A DNA stretch of 64,000 nt from Lumbricus rubellus (taxonomy: Eukaryota; Annelida; Clitellata; Crassiclitellata; Lumbricidae): positions 35,067,968 to 35,131,967 of the forward strand of contig OX243817.1 of the NCBI GenBank assembly GCA_945859605.1, read 5' to 3'. A program made the position numbers and the translations under genes. This document shows, piece after piece, positions 1 to 10,119 of the stretch. The first letter of the stretch is position 1; each line of letters begins with the position of its first letter. The notes below the pieces were generated by a model that was not told the origin of the DNA, did not search any database, and was given only the letters and a program-made list of their open reading frames with translations.

Positions 1-340
1 GTAGTAGGCTACATTATTCCAATTCTACAGTCCGCATGCCAATAGTAGGCTAATGCAAAATTGGCCATTTATGCCAATTATGTCGTCTATTATGCCAATT
101 TTTAGTCCATTATGCCAATGTTGTTTGTGTCAATTTCGCGGTCCATTATACCAATTACTATTTTATGCATACTGCCAATTATGTAGTCGGTTAAACCTAT
201 TCCAATTCTATGGTTCAATTTGTCAATTCTATTACCTGGTAGTCCATCGTTTATCACACGCAGAATTGGTCCATATTCCCTTCAGATAATTGGAATAAAG
301 GGGCAATCAAGAATTTATGCTCAACCATGGCTTCTTCAGT
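1..340. repeat. AT-rich repeat, related copy at 17.43-17.60 kb
   Basis: The stretch repeats short words such as TGCCAATT and GTCCATTATGCC. Its right half (about 230-340, words GGTCCATATT, CAATCAAGAAT, TTCTTCAGTA) reappears in the same order and orientation at about 17,510-17,605. No coding signal is visible; the 78-codon open frame here is low complexity and unsupported. Confidence 0.5.
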
Positions 341-734
341 AAGATATTTTACATTTTATTTTTATTTATCTGATCATCAAACTAAATGTAGGGCCTAATG
401 GCGACCTATAATTACTAAGGCTAGTGCTTTTCTATAAAAATGAGCCGTAACCCATAAAAGTAAAAGGTTCCGAAAATCAAAAAAAAATTCCGGAACTCAA
501 TATGGAATTTTTTTAAATGTAAAAACGGCCAAAAAGGTGCCGGATTCACGATTTAGAATTATCCTTCCCCCTACAAGATTGCATTACCAGGTGAAAAGAA
601 GTTGAAAAGCCATTTCCAAGTGTGTTTATTTCTGCAGATTGACACCCATTGCCTTAGTTTGTCCCTACTATAATATTATAGCCAACTTTATTATTTTGCT
701 CTGATTTTAGAACACTTCGAACATTCAGGGTTAC

Positions 735-1031
735 TAGCTAAATTTGAGTTGTCTTGCTTTAAAGTTGAACATTGTTTACCTCGTACGTCACTTAGGCTAA
801 CACGATTATACATGTAGTAACTTTAAGTTTTTATTACAGCATAAATGTGTCCGTCATAGGCCTACACATTTTCAATAATCATACGACGGTTAGGCCTACT
901 AAGCTTAGTTAAATTTGAGTTGTTTTGCTTTAAAGTTGAACATTGTTTAGGACACTTAACACGATTATAGTAACTTTAAGTTTTTATTACAGCATAAATG
1001 TGTCAGTCATACACATTTTCAATTATTATAC
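735..1031. repeat. imperfect tandem duplication, about 150 bp units
   Basis: Two direct copies, roughly 735-886 and 903-1031, share the order TAAATTTGAGTTGT, TTTAAAGTTGAACATTG, ACACGATTATA, AACTTTAAGTTTTTATTAC and CATAAATGTGTC. The second copy has lost a few short blocks. Nothing coding is seen; the surrounding 340-1500 holds no gene I can support. Confidence 0.6.
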
Positions 1032-1534
1032 GCAGGAGTATAAAATAATACTTATCATCCCGGGTGCTCGATACCCAGTATAACTCCATCTGGGGTATAG
1101 ATTTATTCATCCTCTCGAACAGCATTAGGGGGAATAGATTATATCGCGGCATCGAAATGACGTTCCGGTGTGTTCCACCAGAAAAAACACTGCTTAGGCC
1201 CGTCTTATTGTTTAGGACAGATTCTAAGACTGCATTTCCAATCATTATGCATTTTGTTAGCCTTTGTTAACTTTCAAGTGTTGCGTTGTGTTCGCAAAGA
1301 AGCATTGTCCAAAGGACCAAAGGTGCCTAATAAATTTCACTATGAAGTGGTATTTGCACTGCGCAACAGAGTTGATTGGTGCAAATACATGGGCGGAGTT
1401 TATCAGGGGATAGAGGGGCTAAGCAGGGCTGTACTGGTAAATTTTGAGTTGAGTAAGCGCTGACCGGTGGAAACATCGACTTTTTGCAGTACAATTTCTG
1501 AGTCCCTGTCCGCCCAAGAATTTCCTTTCTTTTC

Positions 1535-1900
1535 CGTTCCGAAAAATCTGATGACCTTATTTTTTAGTCGTCCGGCCTAAAATTTCCCCTACTTTACTTT
1601 TCCCGTCCGAAAAATCTGATGACCTTTGCCTCTTTCATCAAAGGATCTGGAAGCAGACGAGAGGATTTACAGTGTTTAGAGATGACGAGGGAGAACGCTG
1701 TTTAAGTGGCAATGGCCAGAAGAGAACGGAGAAGTGCAGGGCTGTAATCAAGGGTATACGCGGGTATACGGCGTATACTTACCTCCGGTGGGAAACGGCA
1801 TCGTATCTAGCCTACTCACCGCTGAAAACCAGGGTACACGCGGGTATACAGCGTATAGGCCACTCACCTCACAAAAAGCACAGCGTGTGGGTATATGCAT
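1535..1900. repeat. dispersed repeat words (CCGAAAAATCTGATGACC; GGGTATAC)
   Basis: The word CCGAAAAATCTGATGACC occurs twice here (about 1538 and 1606), with related forms near 18,300, 19,707 and 20,300. Further on, two units with CGCGGGTATAC and CGTATA followed by CTCACC lie at about 1752-1800 and 1828-1875. An inverted relative is at about 4540-4610 and another at about 19,770-19,830. These look like parts of one or more dispersed repeat families, not genes. Confidence 0.4.
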
Positions 1901-2488
1901 GAAACTTTCATGCGCATACCCACTTCTTAGAGCTTACTGCGCATTGTTTGCTTAACTGATGTAATATAATTGTTCTTAATGACACTTAACATCAAGTGGG
2001 CCAGTGCAGAGAGCACTTGTGAGTAGAATTCTGAAGAAGCGCAATATTTTCGGAATCAATAGGTAGAACTAAATGATTCGCAAAGTGGTCAGCGAACGTG
2101 CAGTCATGCACTGTATCATGGTCACTGGTCAGCGACAGCGAGTTGAATTATATTCCATCAAAGTGTAGGCATACCTCTTGAGATACAGCGTTGCATTTCT
2201 GGGTAAATAGTGCGATGTAACTTGGTCTATCTCGCTAACGCTATATTTATTCTGTGTTAGAATGAAAACATTTGACAGCCGCATTTGTTAAATAAGCAAG
2301 TAAATTAATATAATAATAGGTAATAATAGTAGATAAATTCTTAAAATTGAAACACTCGAAGGGTTAGTCACAAAGCGGTAGGCCTACATGCTCAATGCTG
2401 CAAATATAGGTCATCTTTCGGTTTTATACATACGGCATAAGGCTCGTGATCACTGATCCGCCGTTAACTTGAGCCCCGTTAGTGAGTT

Positions 2489-2550
2489 AGTTATGTCATC
2501 TCTGTTTAATAGGCCTAATTAAACACTAAACAGAGATGACGTAAATAACT
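2489..2550. repeat. short inverted repeat (hairpin)
   Basis: Arms at 2489-2508 and 2527-2550 pair through GTCATCTCTGTTTA and its complement, with a 3-nt bulge, around a spacer containing TAGGCCTA. The structure could be a hairpin or a tiny foldback element. No gene flanks it. Confidence 0.6.
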
Positions 2551-2777
2551 GTAATAAAAGAAAGTGAGTTTTCCTGATAGACAAAAATATGAGAGCCACT
2601 GAAATACATGTAGATAAGATGTCATGTGGAGCGAGCCCCGGGTTGGTCCGCCCTTGGACAGCATCACGACGAGTGGAGCAACGCAATGGCCTCGCCACGC
2701 TAGTATCTATGAAAAGTCAATGCGTCGCGCTTTAAGTAATATCTTGCATTTAATTTGTCGGGCGCATTCCTTGGTTA

Positions 2778-3058
2778 TGCGATGGATGGCTGGATGAATG
2801 AATGTATGGATGGATGCATAGATGGATGGATTGATGGAATTGATAGGCGGATGGATGGATGAATGTAGGCTATGGATGGATGGATGGATAAACGGACAGA
2901 CGGGCGAACGGGAGGATGGATGGATGGATGGATTGATGAAATTGATAGGCCGATGGATGGATGAATGTATGGATGGATGCATAGATGGATGGATAGACGG
3001 ACGAACGGACGGATGGATGGATTTGATGGGTGGAGGGATGGATGAATGGATGGATAAA
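2778..3058. repeat. (GGAT)n-derived minisatellite
   Basis: Runs of GGATGGAT with interspersed GAATG and CGGACAGACGG variants. Open frames on both strands are by-products of the 4-bp period and are not genes. Confidence 0.9.
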
Positions 3059-3360
3059 TAGGCTAACCTTCATTACGCCACATCAACACCATGAAAGCAC
3101 AAACATAACACGAGGCAGTAAAAACAAAACTTTCAAGGGATTGCTGCAGAGAGTAAAAGCGCTGGCCAAGAGTGAGAGAGGTAGCAGGTTCGAGCCCCCG
3201 TTGGGCGGATATGCTTTATAGGCTGCTATTAGCGCCGTGTAAATGCAAAGCTGTCTGTTCAGTTAGTAGTTAACTTTAGCCTAATTAAGATTACTGCATA
3301 ACTTGTAAATGTAAAGCGCAACGCGTCTTGCAGGCGTTTCATTAAAGAAAAGGTATTAGG

Positions 3361-3361
3361 C

Positions 3362-3432
<71 letters not shown>
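3361..3432. repeat. (ATT)n microsatellite, 3' flank of LINE fragment
   Basis: About 24 ATT units. On the minus strand these read AAT/TAA and lie directly downstream of the LINE fragment at 3491-4264. They could be its 3' tail or its target sequence. Confidence 0.9.
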
Positions 3433-3434
<2 letters not shown>

Positions 3435-3490
3435 ACAGGAATGTTAGATTTAGGTCTTGGTTTAGTTTTAACAGATCAATTTCAGTTTGC

Positions 3491-4264
3491 TTAGAGTGGC
3501 CGGTCCATAGCTCCAGGTAAACCAGACAAGGTGCCTTGGTAGGCAACGGCGTTGTAGCGCTGGATGGTGACTGAAATGCTCTGGAATAGAAAGCCTGCTT
3601 CACGCGAATCACCAGAGATCTTCGACAGCCGGCGTCCGATCTCGGACACAAAGGCGAGACCTTCATTGTTGATGGGGCCCATTGTTTCCACGGCTAAGGG
3701 GACGAAGAGGTATGTCCTTTGGAGATCCAAATACTTTGACAATTTTCTTGTGGCGGCTTTCTCTGCTGCTCTTCCGGCTTCGGTCGCGTTCTCAAGGACG
3801 TACGAGGCGGCCAACGTGTCCACCACGGTCGCGTCCCAAATCAACGCCCTTCCGTTGCTCCAAGGGATTAGGGTCTGGCCATCCGGTCTTTTCCCGTCAG
3901 TTCTGGCGAGGCCCGACGGCTCCTTGATTGCCGGAGTACCAGCTCTATTTAAGCCCCGGTAGACAAGGTCGTTGATGGTGCTGTGTCTTGCCTGTCTACC
4001 GAATCCAAGGGAGCATGAAAGGCCATGCGAGCCCCTTGCCGAAACAGGGGCGCCACACACACACGTGTGCGGCTCACAGATGGCCGTTCCCAGTCGGAGG
4101 CCAACCGCAACTCTCACAGCCTCGTCACTCAATCTGAGATCGAACGCGGTCAGCGGAAGGGCGTGAAGCCAGTCAGAGGCGTGTGGTGCCATTGAGGCCT
4201 TTAGTCTTGCCCGATCGTATGGGTCTTGTAGCTTAGACTCGACGGAAAGCACGGTCTTAAGCAA
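3491..4264 (-). pseudogene. C-terminal part of a LINE polyprotein with restriction-like endonuclease
   Basis: An open minus-strand frame of about 257 codons without its own start; it is the tail of a longer polyprotein. It carries a Cys/His cluster (C-x-C-x9-H-x3-C, from the CVCG word through HGLSC) followed about 50 residues later by RPDG-x14-W-D-x-T-V. That pattern is the PD-x(12-15)-D core of the restriction-like endonuclease found at the C-terminus of R2/R4/NeSL-type non-LTR retrotransposons. The reverse transcriptase is missing, so this is a 5'-truncated copy. It sits between (ATT)n tracts on both sides; the R4-clade element Dong is known to insert in TAA repeats, which fits. Class assignment is from motifs only and is moderately sure. 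Confidence 0.65.
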
Positions 4265-4286
4265 CAGCGGGTTGTCCAGTAGTGAC

Positions 4287-4287
<1 letters not shown>

Positions 4288-4342
<55 letters not shown>

Positions 4343-4349
4343 TATTATG
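4288..4349. repeat. (ATT)n microsatellite, 5' flank of LINE fragment
   Basis: About 20 ATT units immediately upstream (minus strand sense) of the truncated LINE frame. Together with 3361-3432 it suggests that the element landed inside one TAA microsatellite. Confidence 0.9.
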
Positions 4350-4770
4350 ATATCTGGGGTGTATCGTGAATTTTTCAGTTGAGCACACCCTGCCACCAAA
4401 TAAAATCGACTTTTTTAAGTCATCAGATGCTTTTTCGATGATCTTTCGCCTGAAATTCCATTTCCAAGGCATAAAAGCCTAAAATGTCATGATTTCTTCT
4501 TCACAAATCGCGTTTCCCCCCTTGTGTATACCCTCTTGCTCTTTGTTAGGCGAGTATATGCTGTATACCCGCTTATACCCGCGTTTTCAGAGGTGACTAC
4601 ACGCCGTCATTTTTCTCCCAGGAATTTACCTAGAGGGGGGGCTTTATTTTTTTATGTCTTAGCCGGATGCCCTTCCTGACACCAACCCAAGAGTGTTACA
4701 GTAAATAAGAAGCGAATAAAGTAACAAAGGGAATAAAGTAAGAAAACCAATTGTTACTGCAAATAATTGT

Positions 4771-4780
4771 TTTATTTATT
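4771..4780 (-). promoter_or_regulatory. candidate poly(A) signals of first Mab-21-like gene
   Basis: Two overlapping AATAAA hexamers on the minus strand, about 150 bp past the stop codon at 4924-4926. Position and motif fit a polyadenylation signal; there is no transcript evidence. Confidence 0.4.
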
Positions 4781-4923
4781 ATTTAAGTGGATAAACAACG
4801 TATAAAAAAAACTTTTTTGAGCCAATGGAAGTTTTAACCCCCTAAACCCCCTTGGCTACGCCACTGAGGCCGACCTGCTTACTCACAATCACACCATAAA
4901 TTCAAGTCCACGTGAAACGAAAT

Positions 4924-7011
4924 TCATGTGTTCGAGTTTAAAATGTCTTTTGCAACAATTTTACTAAAACTCTTCAAATATTTATGCGATTCAGTTGTTA
5001 ATCGAACTACGTTGGCAGTGCAGACAGCATCGACCAATAAACTGAAACATTCTCGATATTGATCCATCAAGTCTTGAGCAGTGAACAAACGACGGAGACG
5101 TAGATGACATTGATTTGCAACGTACCTAATAAAATCCATTGCGGATATGTAAATGACGAATGAATTCAAGCTCTCCAACTTTCTTGCTTCTTTAAGTTGT
5201 CTGTCAAGACAGGTTTTGTGCAATATAATAAATCCAAACACCGTTTGGATGCACTGATCAAATATAACCGACCATTTGGTTGTTAAAACAACAGAGCAAA
5301 TATCATCGTAGTATTTGCTTACTCCAATCTTCTTCGTTATAGCATTGTAATGTTTTTCAGCTTCTTTACACATCTTCAGACAGTCCGCATATTCTTCGAG
5401 ATATGTGAAGTAAAAGTTCGCTCGATATGCAGCGCTTGTGAAGTAGGATGTTTTTGGTAGACTTTCATCGAGTCCTCGAATGAACCAATGAAATGCGATG
5501 CCTGTGATCGCATCTAAACCCGTGGGAACCTGTTCTTTGTTTGCTTCTTTCTGCGCCCAACCTCCAATCTGCAAGCTCGCCTCTTTTTTTCTAGTGTAAA
5601 TGCGCATGCGATGAACGTCAGGCTTCTTTCTTTCCAACAGATATAGAAGGTTTCCTAAAATGGACTTTCCGAAGTTGACAAATTTTGGCGAATTAGTTTG
5701 AGGAGTCGTCAGCATTGATTGGTCAAGATGAATACGCGCCATTCTCACCAAATCACCGTTTGAATCAATCTGATGCCCAACTTGTTTGTTTGTAGAAGCC
5801 TGAACATTTGCAATCAATCCAGTCACCAACAGGTGAAATTCAGAACCGCCAGCGGTAAGTTGATCAAGGCTAAATCTGTTGTCTGAGTTTGGTCCCAGCG
5901 GGTTGACATAGTGACTCACCGGGTTGAGACAAAACTGAGCAAGCAGTGACAGTTTATCACCGATTCCAAATGGAACGTAAGCCTCTGGATTAGCAAATGA
6001 CCATTTCGCTGTAATTGCTGTAATTTCTGATTCGTTGCAAGCAAATGATGATAGAATCTGGATCGTTAAGTCAACGTCGCCGATCGGATATTCAAACATA
6101 TTGTTGCATGGGATGAAGTAGTTTCGACACTGTCCTTGAAATAGCCACTCAATCAGTTCCACAAGTAATGCCGTCACAGAAGTTGTTGTGGAGATTTTAT
6201 TCCAGAAAGACGGAGGCTTCTTTTCGCAAGCCCATAGCATCAATGTCTTTATAGTATATGAGGAAATTGCGGATTCCAATTGGTTTTTTCTGCACTGTAT
6301 CTCTACCCTGGTTTTAATCAGACGAAGAATATGATAGATATACTTTTGAACTGCAGACCAACTGTTGACAAGTACAATCTCGGCAGATGAGAACGAAAAC
6401 CTAAACAAGGTCTGGTCAGTTGGACAACTGGGATGAGCCTTTGCAACAAAGTGACATCCTCCGTGCACAACTTTACTCAGTAGTTCCTTCGTTGGCCATC
6501 CGTTACTTCGCTGTCGTCTTATCCATTCCACAGCGGCGTTTGGCCAGATTGGACAGAACACACAGCTAACCAGATCAGCGGTCGTACTTTCATAATCTTC
6601 AAGTTGGCGTTTGAATCTTCTTCTTTCTTCACCACTCAATAACCTTTTAAGCTCTATGGATGACATCACGGGTCCTTTGAGTGCTGGGCTGGATGAATAC
6701 GATTTCAGCAACTGCCATCTCGTGAAATAGTCTTTGGAATTATTATTAGAGAATTTCAGTCTTGCAAACCCCGGATAGACATTGTCTGTCTCCACCAGCA
6801 AGACGCATCCTTGAAACTTCTCTGGGAATGGATGGGTGGGCGATACTGCGCAAATGGTTAAGTCGAAATCCATGTGATCGAAGTCGGTCAGGTTCGCTAT
6901 CACATACTGCAATGGAAGTTCAGCGATACTACCGGACAGCATGTAGCCCCTCGGCACTCTCCTTCGCATGAGTAATTCCATAAACTTCCGGAAATCTTCG
7001 CAGTTTTCCAT
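4924..7011 (-). CDS. Mab-21/cGAS-like nucleotidyltransferase, copy 1
   Basis: A single-exon coding region of 695 codons. The start is the ATG at 7009-7011 (MENCEDF). It is preceded by a good 3' splice site (TTTTTATTTGCAG) about 20 bp upstream, so the open frame beyond it is probably intron and a spliced 5'UTR exon is expected further up. Residues 27-28 are GS, E31 follows, then D43-x-D45. A later Asp at 146 precedes the VSCVFCPIWP strand. This is the catalytic GS...D-x-D...D layout of the cGAS/Mab-21 nucleotidyltransferase fold. Residues about 155-265 match the Mab-21 C-lobe (WP..A.EW..R.R.NGWP at 156-173, FSFSSAE at 205-211, SYTIKTLMLW at 251-260). The family includes animal cGAS-like receptors that make cyclic dinucleotides on ligand binding, and also catalytically silent Mab-21 proteins. 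The last 330 residues are not a domain I recognise. Product and ligand are unknown. Confidence 0.85.
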   Translation of the reverse strand: MENCEDFRKFMELLMRRRVPRGYMLSGSIAELPLQYVIANLTDFDHMDFDLTICAVSPTHPFPEKFQGCVLLVETDNVYPGFARLKFSNNNSKDYFTRWQLLKSYSSSPALKGPVMSSIELKRLLSGEERRRFKRQLEDYESTTADLVSCVFCPIWPNAAVEWIRRQRSNGWPTKELLSKVVHGGCHFVAKAHPSCPTDQTLFRFSFSSAEIVLVNSWSAVQKYIYHILRLIKTRVEIQCRKNQLESAISSYTIKTLMLWACEKKPPSFWNKISTTTSVTALLVELIEWLFQGQCRNYFIPCNNMFEYPIGDVDLTIQILSSFACNESEITAITAKWSFANPEAYVPFGIGDKLSLLAQFCLNPVSHYVNPLGPNSDNRFSLDQLTAGGSEFHLLVTGLIANVQASTNKQVGHQIDSNGDLVRMARIHLDQSMLTTPQTNSPKFVNFGKSILGNLLYLLERKKPDVHRMRIYTRKKEASLQIGGWAQKEANKEQVPTGLDAITGIAFHWFIRGLDESLPKTSYFTSAAYRANFYFTYLEEYADCLKMCKEAEKHYNAITKKIGVSKYYDDICSVVLTTKWSVIFDQCIQTVFGFIILHKTCLDRQLKEARKLESLNSFVIYISAMDFIRYVANQCHLRLRRLFTAQDLMDQYRECFSLLVDAVCTANVVRLTTESHKYLKSFSKIVAKDILNSNT

Positions 7012-7124
7012 CCGACCCGACGAACAATGGCTGCAAATAAAAAAGTAAAAAGTGCAACTGAACAGCAAAAGTAAGATAGAACTATGTAGTATATTAGAAC
7101 AAAGGGCCGTTGGATTTTGGATAG

Positions 7125-7615
7125 TCTACAACCGAGATAGCACGACGCTGACAGTTTTAAGTTTCAGCACGCGGCACCAAAAAGACTTCCCCGCAAGAGG
7201 CAGAGCGAAGGTTTCTGCGAGTCAGGACAACAGGTATTGGACAGCAGAGCTCACATAGATGGGCCGGAGCATAGCCAAGGAGACAACCCCAAACCAGTGA
7301 AACATTTCTGTATTCGATGCGCTGTGAGTCTCACAGCACAGCATACTACGCATGTAAGTTGAAACCGAATGAGTCTAATTTAAAGATTCGTCAAATTAGT
7401 CGCGCTGCAGACCGAAGAACAAGGTCTAGTCGAGCTAACACTAATAGAGGCAAACCAAACAGAATAGAGCAGCAGTAATCCAAGCGACTGGTGACAAAAG
7501 CATGGACAAGGGTAGCATCATCCTGCGATAGCGAACGAGAAATGACCCGTATAAGTGACGAATTTGGTATTAGCAGCCACGAGTCAGCTGATTGACGTGA
7601 TTTGGATCCTAAAAT
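7125..7615 (-). pseudogene. degenerate LINE reverse-transcriptase relic
   Basis: This block aligns with 12,900-13,390 through words such as AGCACGACGCTGACAG, GGCAGAGCGAAGG, GGACAGCAGAGCTCACATAG and AAAGCATGGACA. In the second copy the minus strand reads a recognisable C-terminal LINE reverse-transcriptase stretch (HAFVISHLDYC...GLP). Here it is more broken. It lies just upstream of the first Mab-21-like gene, as its relative lies upstream of the second. Confidence 0.5.
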
Positions 7616-8479
7616 GAAACTGACTTTTGTCGGTTATGATTATGGATAGACTATGCAGCCAACCTAGTATGTTACGGTGTTTCTAAATTAAAGCGTATGA
7701 AGCAGATAATTTTATTATCTGCCTATCACTAGCAACACTAACTTCCCTTCTTTCCACTCAACAACCCGTCACATAACGCCATCCAATCGCCAGTTAATGC
7801 AATGCCATTTGTAATCGCAAACTTAAGTAGCAGCAGCTGACAATAATTATTATACAGGTGCGCTCTCAACTTGAGTCAGATATCAGGCCGAGAACAAGAA
7901 CGTCTTAAGGCGTCTTCGGAACCGAGAAGGAGGGAAGACTAGTTGGGTAACTCAACTCGAAGTGACTGGAAAAACAGTTCTATAAGCTGACGGGCGAACA
8001 CCTTGGGAAAAGCACCTAGAGTTGGCCGTAAAACTACTGCCTCTGACAACTCTTTCAATTGAAGCCAGAAACATTTTGCTTCAGTCAATTGTCGTTACGG
8101 TGGTGAAGCTGCAGAAGTTTGACGAATCAAACCAAATGTAATTGTTTAGCTTGAACATCGTGACATTTGCAGATTCCATGCAGATTTACTTTGTGGCGTT
8201 TAAGAATTATTAGCCTCGCAACCGAATAGGCCTAAATGGTTCCTGGAATAAATTGGCATTAACACAAAGTTGCCAGAATGGTTAAAACTCGCAAGAATGG
8301 TTAAAACTCACCAGAATGGTTAAAACTCACCAGAAAATAATTCTGCATTCAAAACGAAAACAGGCCCAATAGAAAATTATAGAAGGCTTTAAAATATGCT
8401 ACACTTATAAATACGCGTCAGTTCAACTCACAACTGAACAGGTCAGTCCAGGATCAGCAGCACGTGCACTATTACTCAC

Positions 8480-8735
8480 TATAACGTGATTGTTTATTTG
8501 ACATATTAATTAAGGGGAAATTTTCTTCAACGCGGCAGTAAGCTTACAAGTTTGTTCGTCGGTTAAACAGCTTCCGTATATTACCAACTAATCATATAAA
8601 TAATTATTGTAAAACCATGTCATTTGCTTGAGCTCTTTACTACCGCCACCATAATTAACGTCCGGAATCTGCTCAGATGAACCATTAGGCTAAACTAGTT
8701 CCATAAATAGGCTATCACCCTATGTATGCATATAA
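8480..8735. repeat. duplicated upstream module, relative at 17.77-18.0 kb
   Basis: The order ACGTGATTGTTTATTT, TAAGGGGAAATTTT, TTTGCTTGAGCTCTTTACTA, CCGCCACCA, ATCTG.TCAGAT and TATCACCCTAT is shared in the same orientation with about 17,769-17,995. It lies 1.5 kb upstream of the first Mab-21-like gene. The relative lies upstream of the second gene beyond a set of transposon insertions. No coding potential is seen. Confidence 0.6.
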
Positions 8736-8737
8736 TA

Positions 8738-8952
8738 AGTATGTATGTATGTATGTATGTATGTATGTATGTATGTATGTATGTATGTATGTATGTATGT
8801 ATGTATGTATGTATGTATGTATGTATGTATGTATGTATGTATGTTTGTATGTATGTGTGTATGTATGTGTGTGTATGTATGTATGTATGTATGTATGTAT
8901 GTATGTATGTATGTATGTATGTATGTATGTATGTATGTATGTATGTATGTAT
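8738..8952. repeat. (GTAT)n microsatellite
   Basis: About 54 GTAT units with a few GTTT/GTGT variants in the middle. The overlapping open frames encode only a repeated 4-residue pattern and are not genes. Confidence 0.95.
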
Positions 8953-9262
8953 CATCAGAGTCAATGAGAGGTGCTCACGAAAGGAATGTCACAGACCACT
9001 ATCATAGTTTATCAGAAGACACGACCTCGCTGCTATCTAAACTAGCGACACAGTCAAGCTTATAATTGACGCCCTGTAAATCCCCCATACAGGGGTTTAC
9101 CCCAAGTCATGACACAATGATGAACCTGGTATATCACGGTCAACTGAGCCATTTTTTTATTAGCACACTTTTATTACTAAGCTACACCTACTCATGAAAG
9201 CCAATGTGAGGTGCTCACGACGGGACTGTCGCAATCATAATATCAGAGGACACGACTCTGGA
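8953..9262. repeat. direct repeat, two diverged copies
   Basis: The words GTCAATGAGAGGTGCTCACGA (about 8959) and GCCAATGTGAGGTGCTCACGA (about 9199), each followed by a CACGAC word, mark two direct copies about 240 bp apart. A third relative is at about 18,200-18,250. No gene is seen from 9270 to 10,110. Confidence 0.5.
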
Positions 9263-10119
9263 AAGTTTGAATTATCAAAAACATTTGACTTATGAGAAAA
9301 CGGTCACAACAAAAATGCAGGAACTTTTTGCTGAAGCAATTAGAAATATTTTTCTGCTTGTAGTTTTATCCATAATAAAAATCATTTGTGACTAATTTCA
9401 ACGGCCAAACTGCAGTAAGTTTACATGTGAGAGCAAAAAAGATGATAAGTTTGACAAAAATCGAATTTAACCGTGTGGCAATCATGCAAGACGTCCATCT
9501 TTTCTTCTGCTCGTTTTACAGTCGACACCTTTAGAGTTATTCTCTACTGGTGTATGCCTACATGACATTTGCCATTGCGTGACAGCCAACTTAAGCAACT
9601 TTGTGTTTGAAATGGAATAGTCACGTGGCTTCACGTATAAACCTGATCAGTGGTCAGGCTGTTCGATACCGAAGGGCTCTGGTGAATTTGATGAAGACCT
9701 TAACGAATGTTACATGTAGTTCCAGCAAAATATACTTGCATAGTGTATGATATATATTACGTTGCTGTTGGTCAGAAATATGGGCATAGTCTATGCATGT
9801 GTAGGCCTTTGCCTTTCTTGTAAATAATCTGTTGCATTGAAATAGGAAACGCAAGGACAGGAAAAGACCAAATAAATAGGATACGACAGTGAATGATTAG
9901 GAGTTGCAAGCATTCGATTGATTGATTGACCTGGCAGAAAATCAGTTCGAGAATATCATACAATAAATTCAGTTTCGTGAACAGTTTTTTTTAACTAAAT
10001 GCAATTCTTTTTAAACTTAGCCTATTCCTGCTAACTTGCACATGTCAGACGCGCCTGCTTATTCACAATCACTTTATGAAATCAAGCCCACTAACCCTTG
10101 ATGATTCGAGAAACGAAAT

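Noticed and set aside
2707..3221. Open frames over the GGAT repeat and a B-box-like word near 3186
   Set aside because: The frames follow the 4-bp period. The word GGTTCGAGCCC at about 3186 has no clear A box at the right distance, so I did not call a tRNA or SINE.
8695..9065. Repeated Tyr/Val/Cys/Met and Tyr/Ile/His/Thr open frames
   Set aside because: Products of the (GTAT)n microsatellite.
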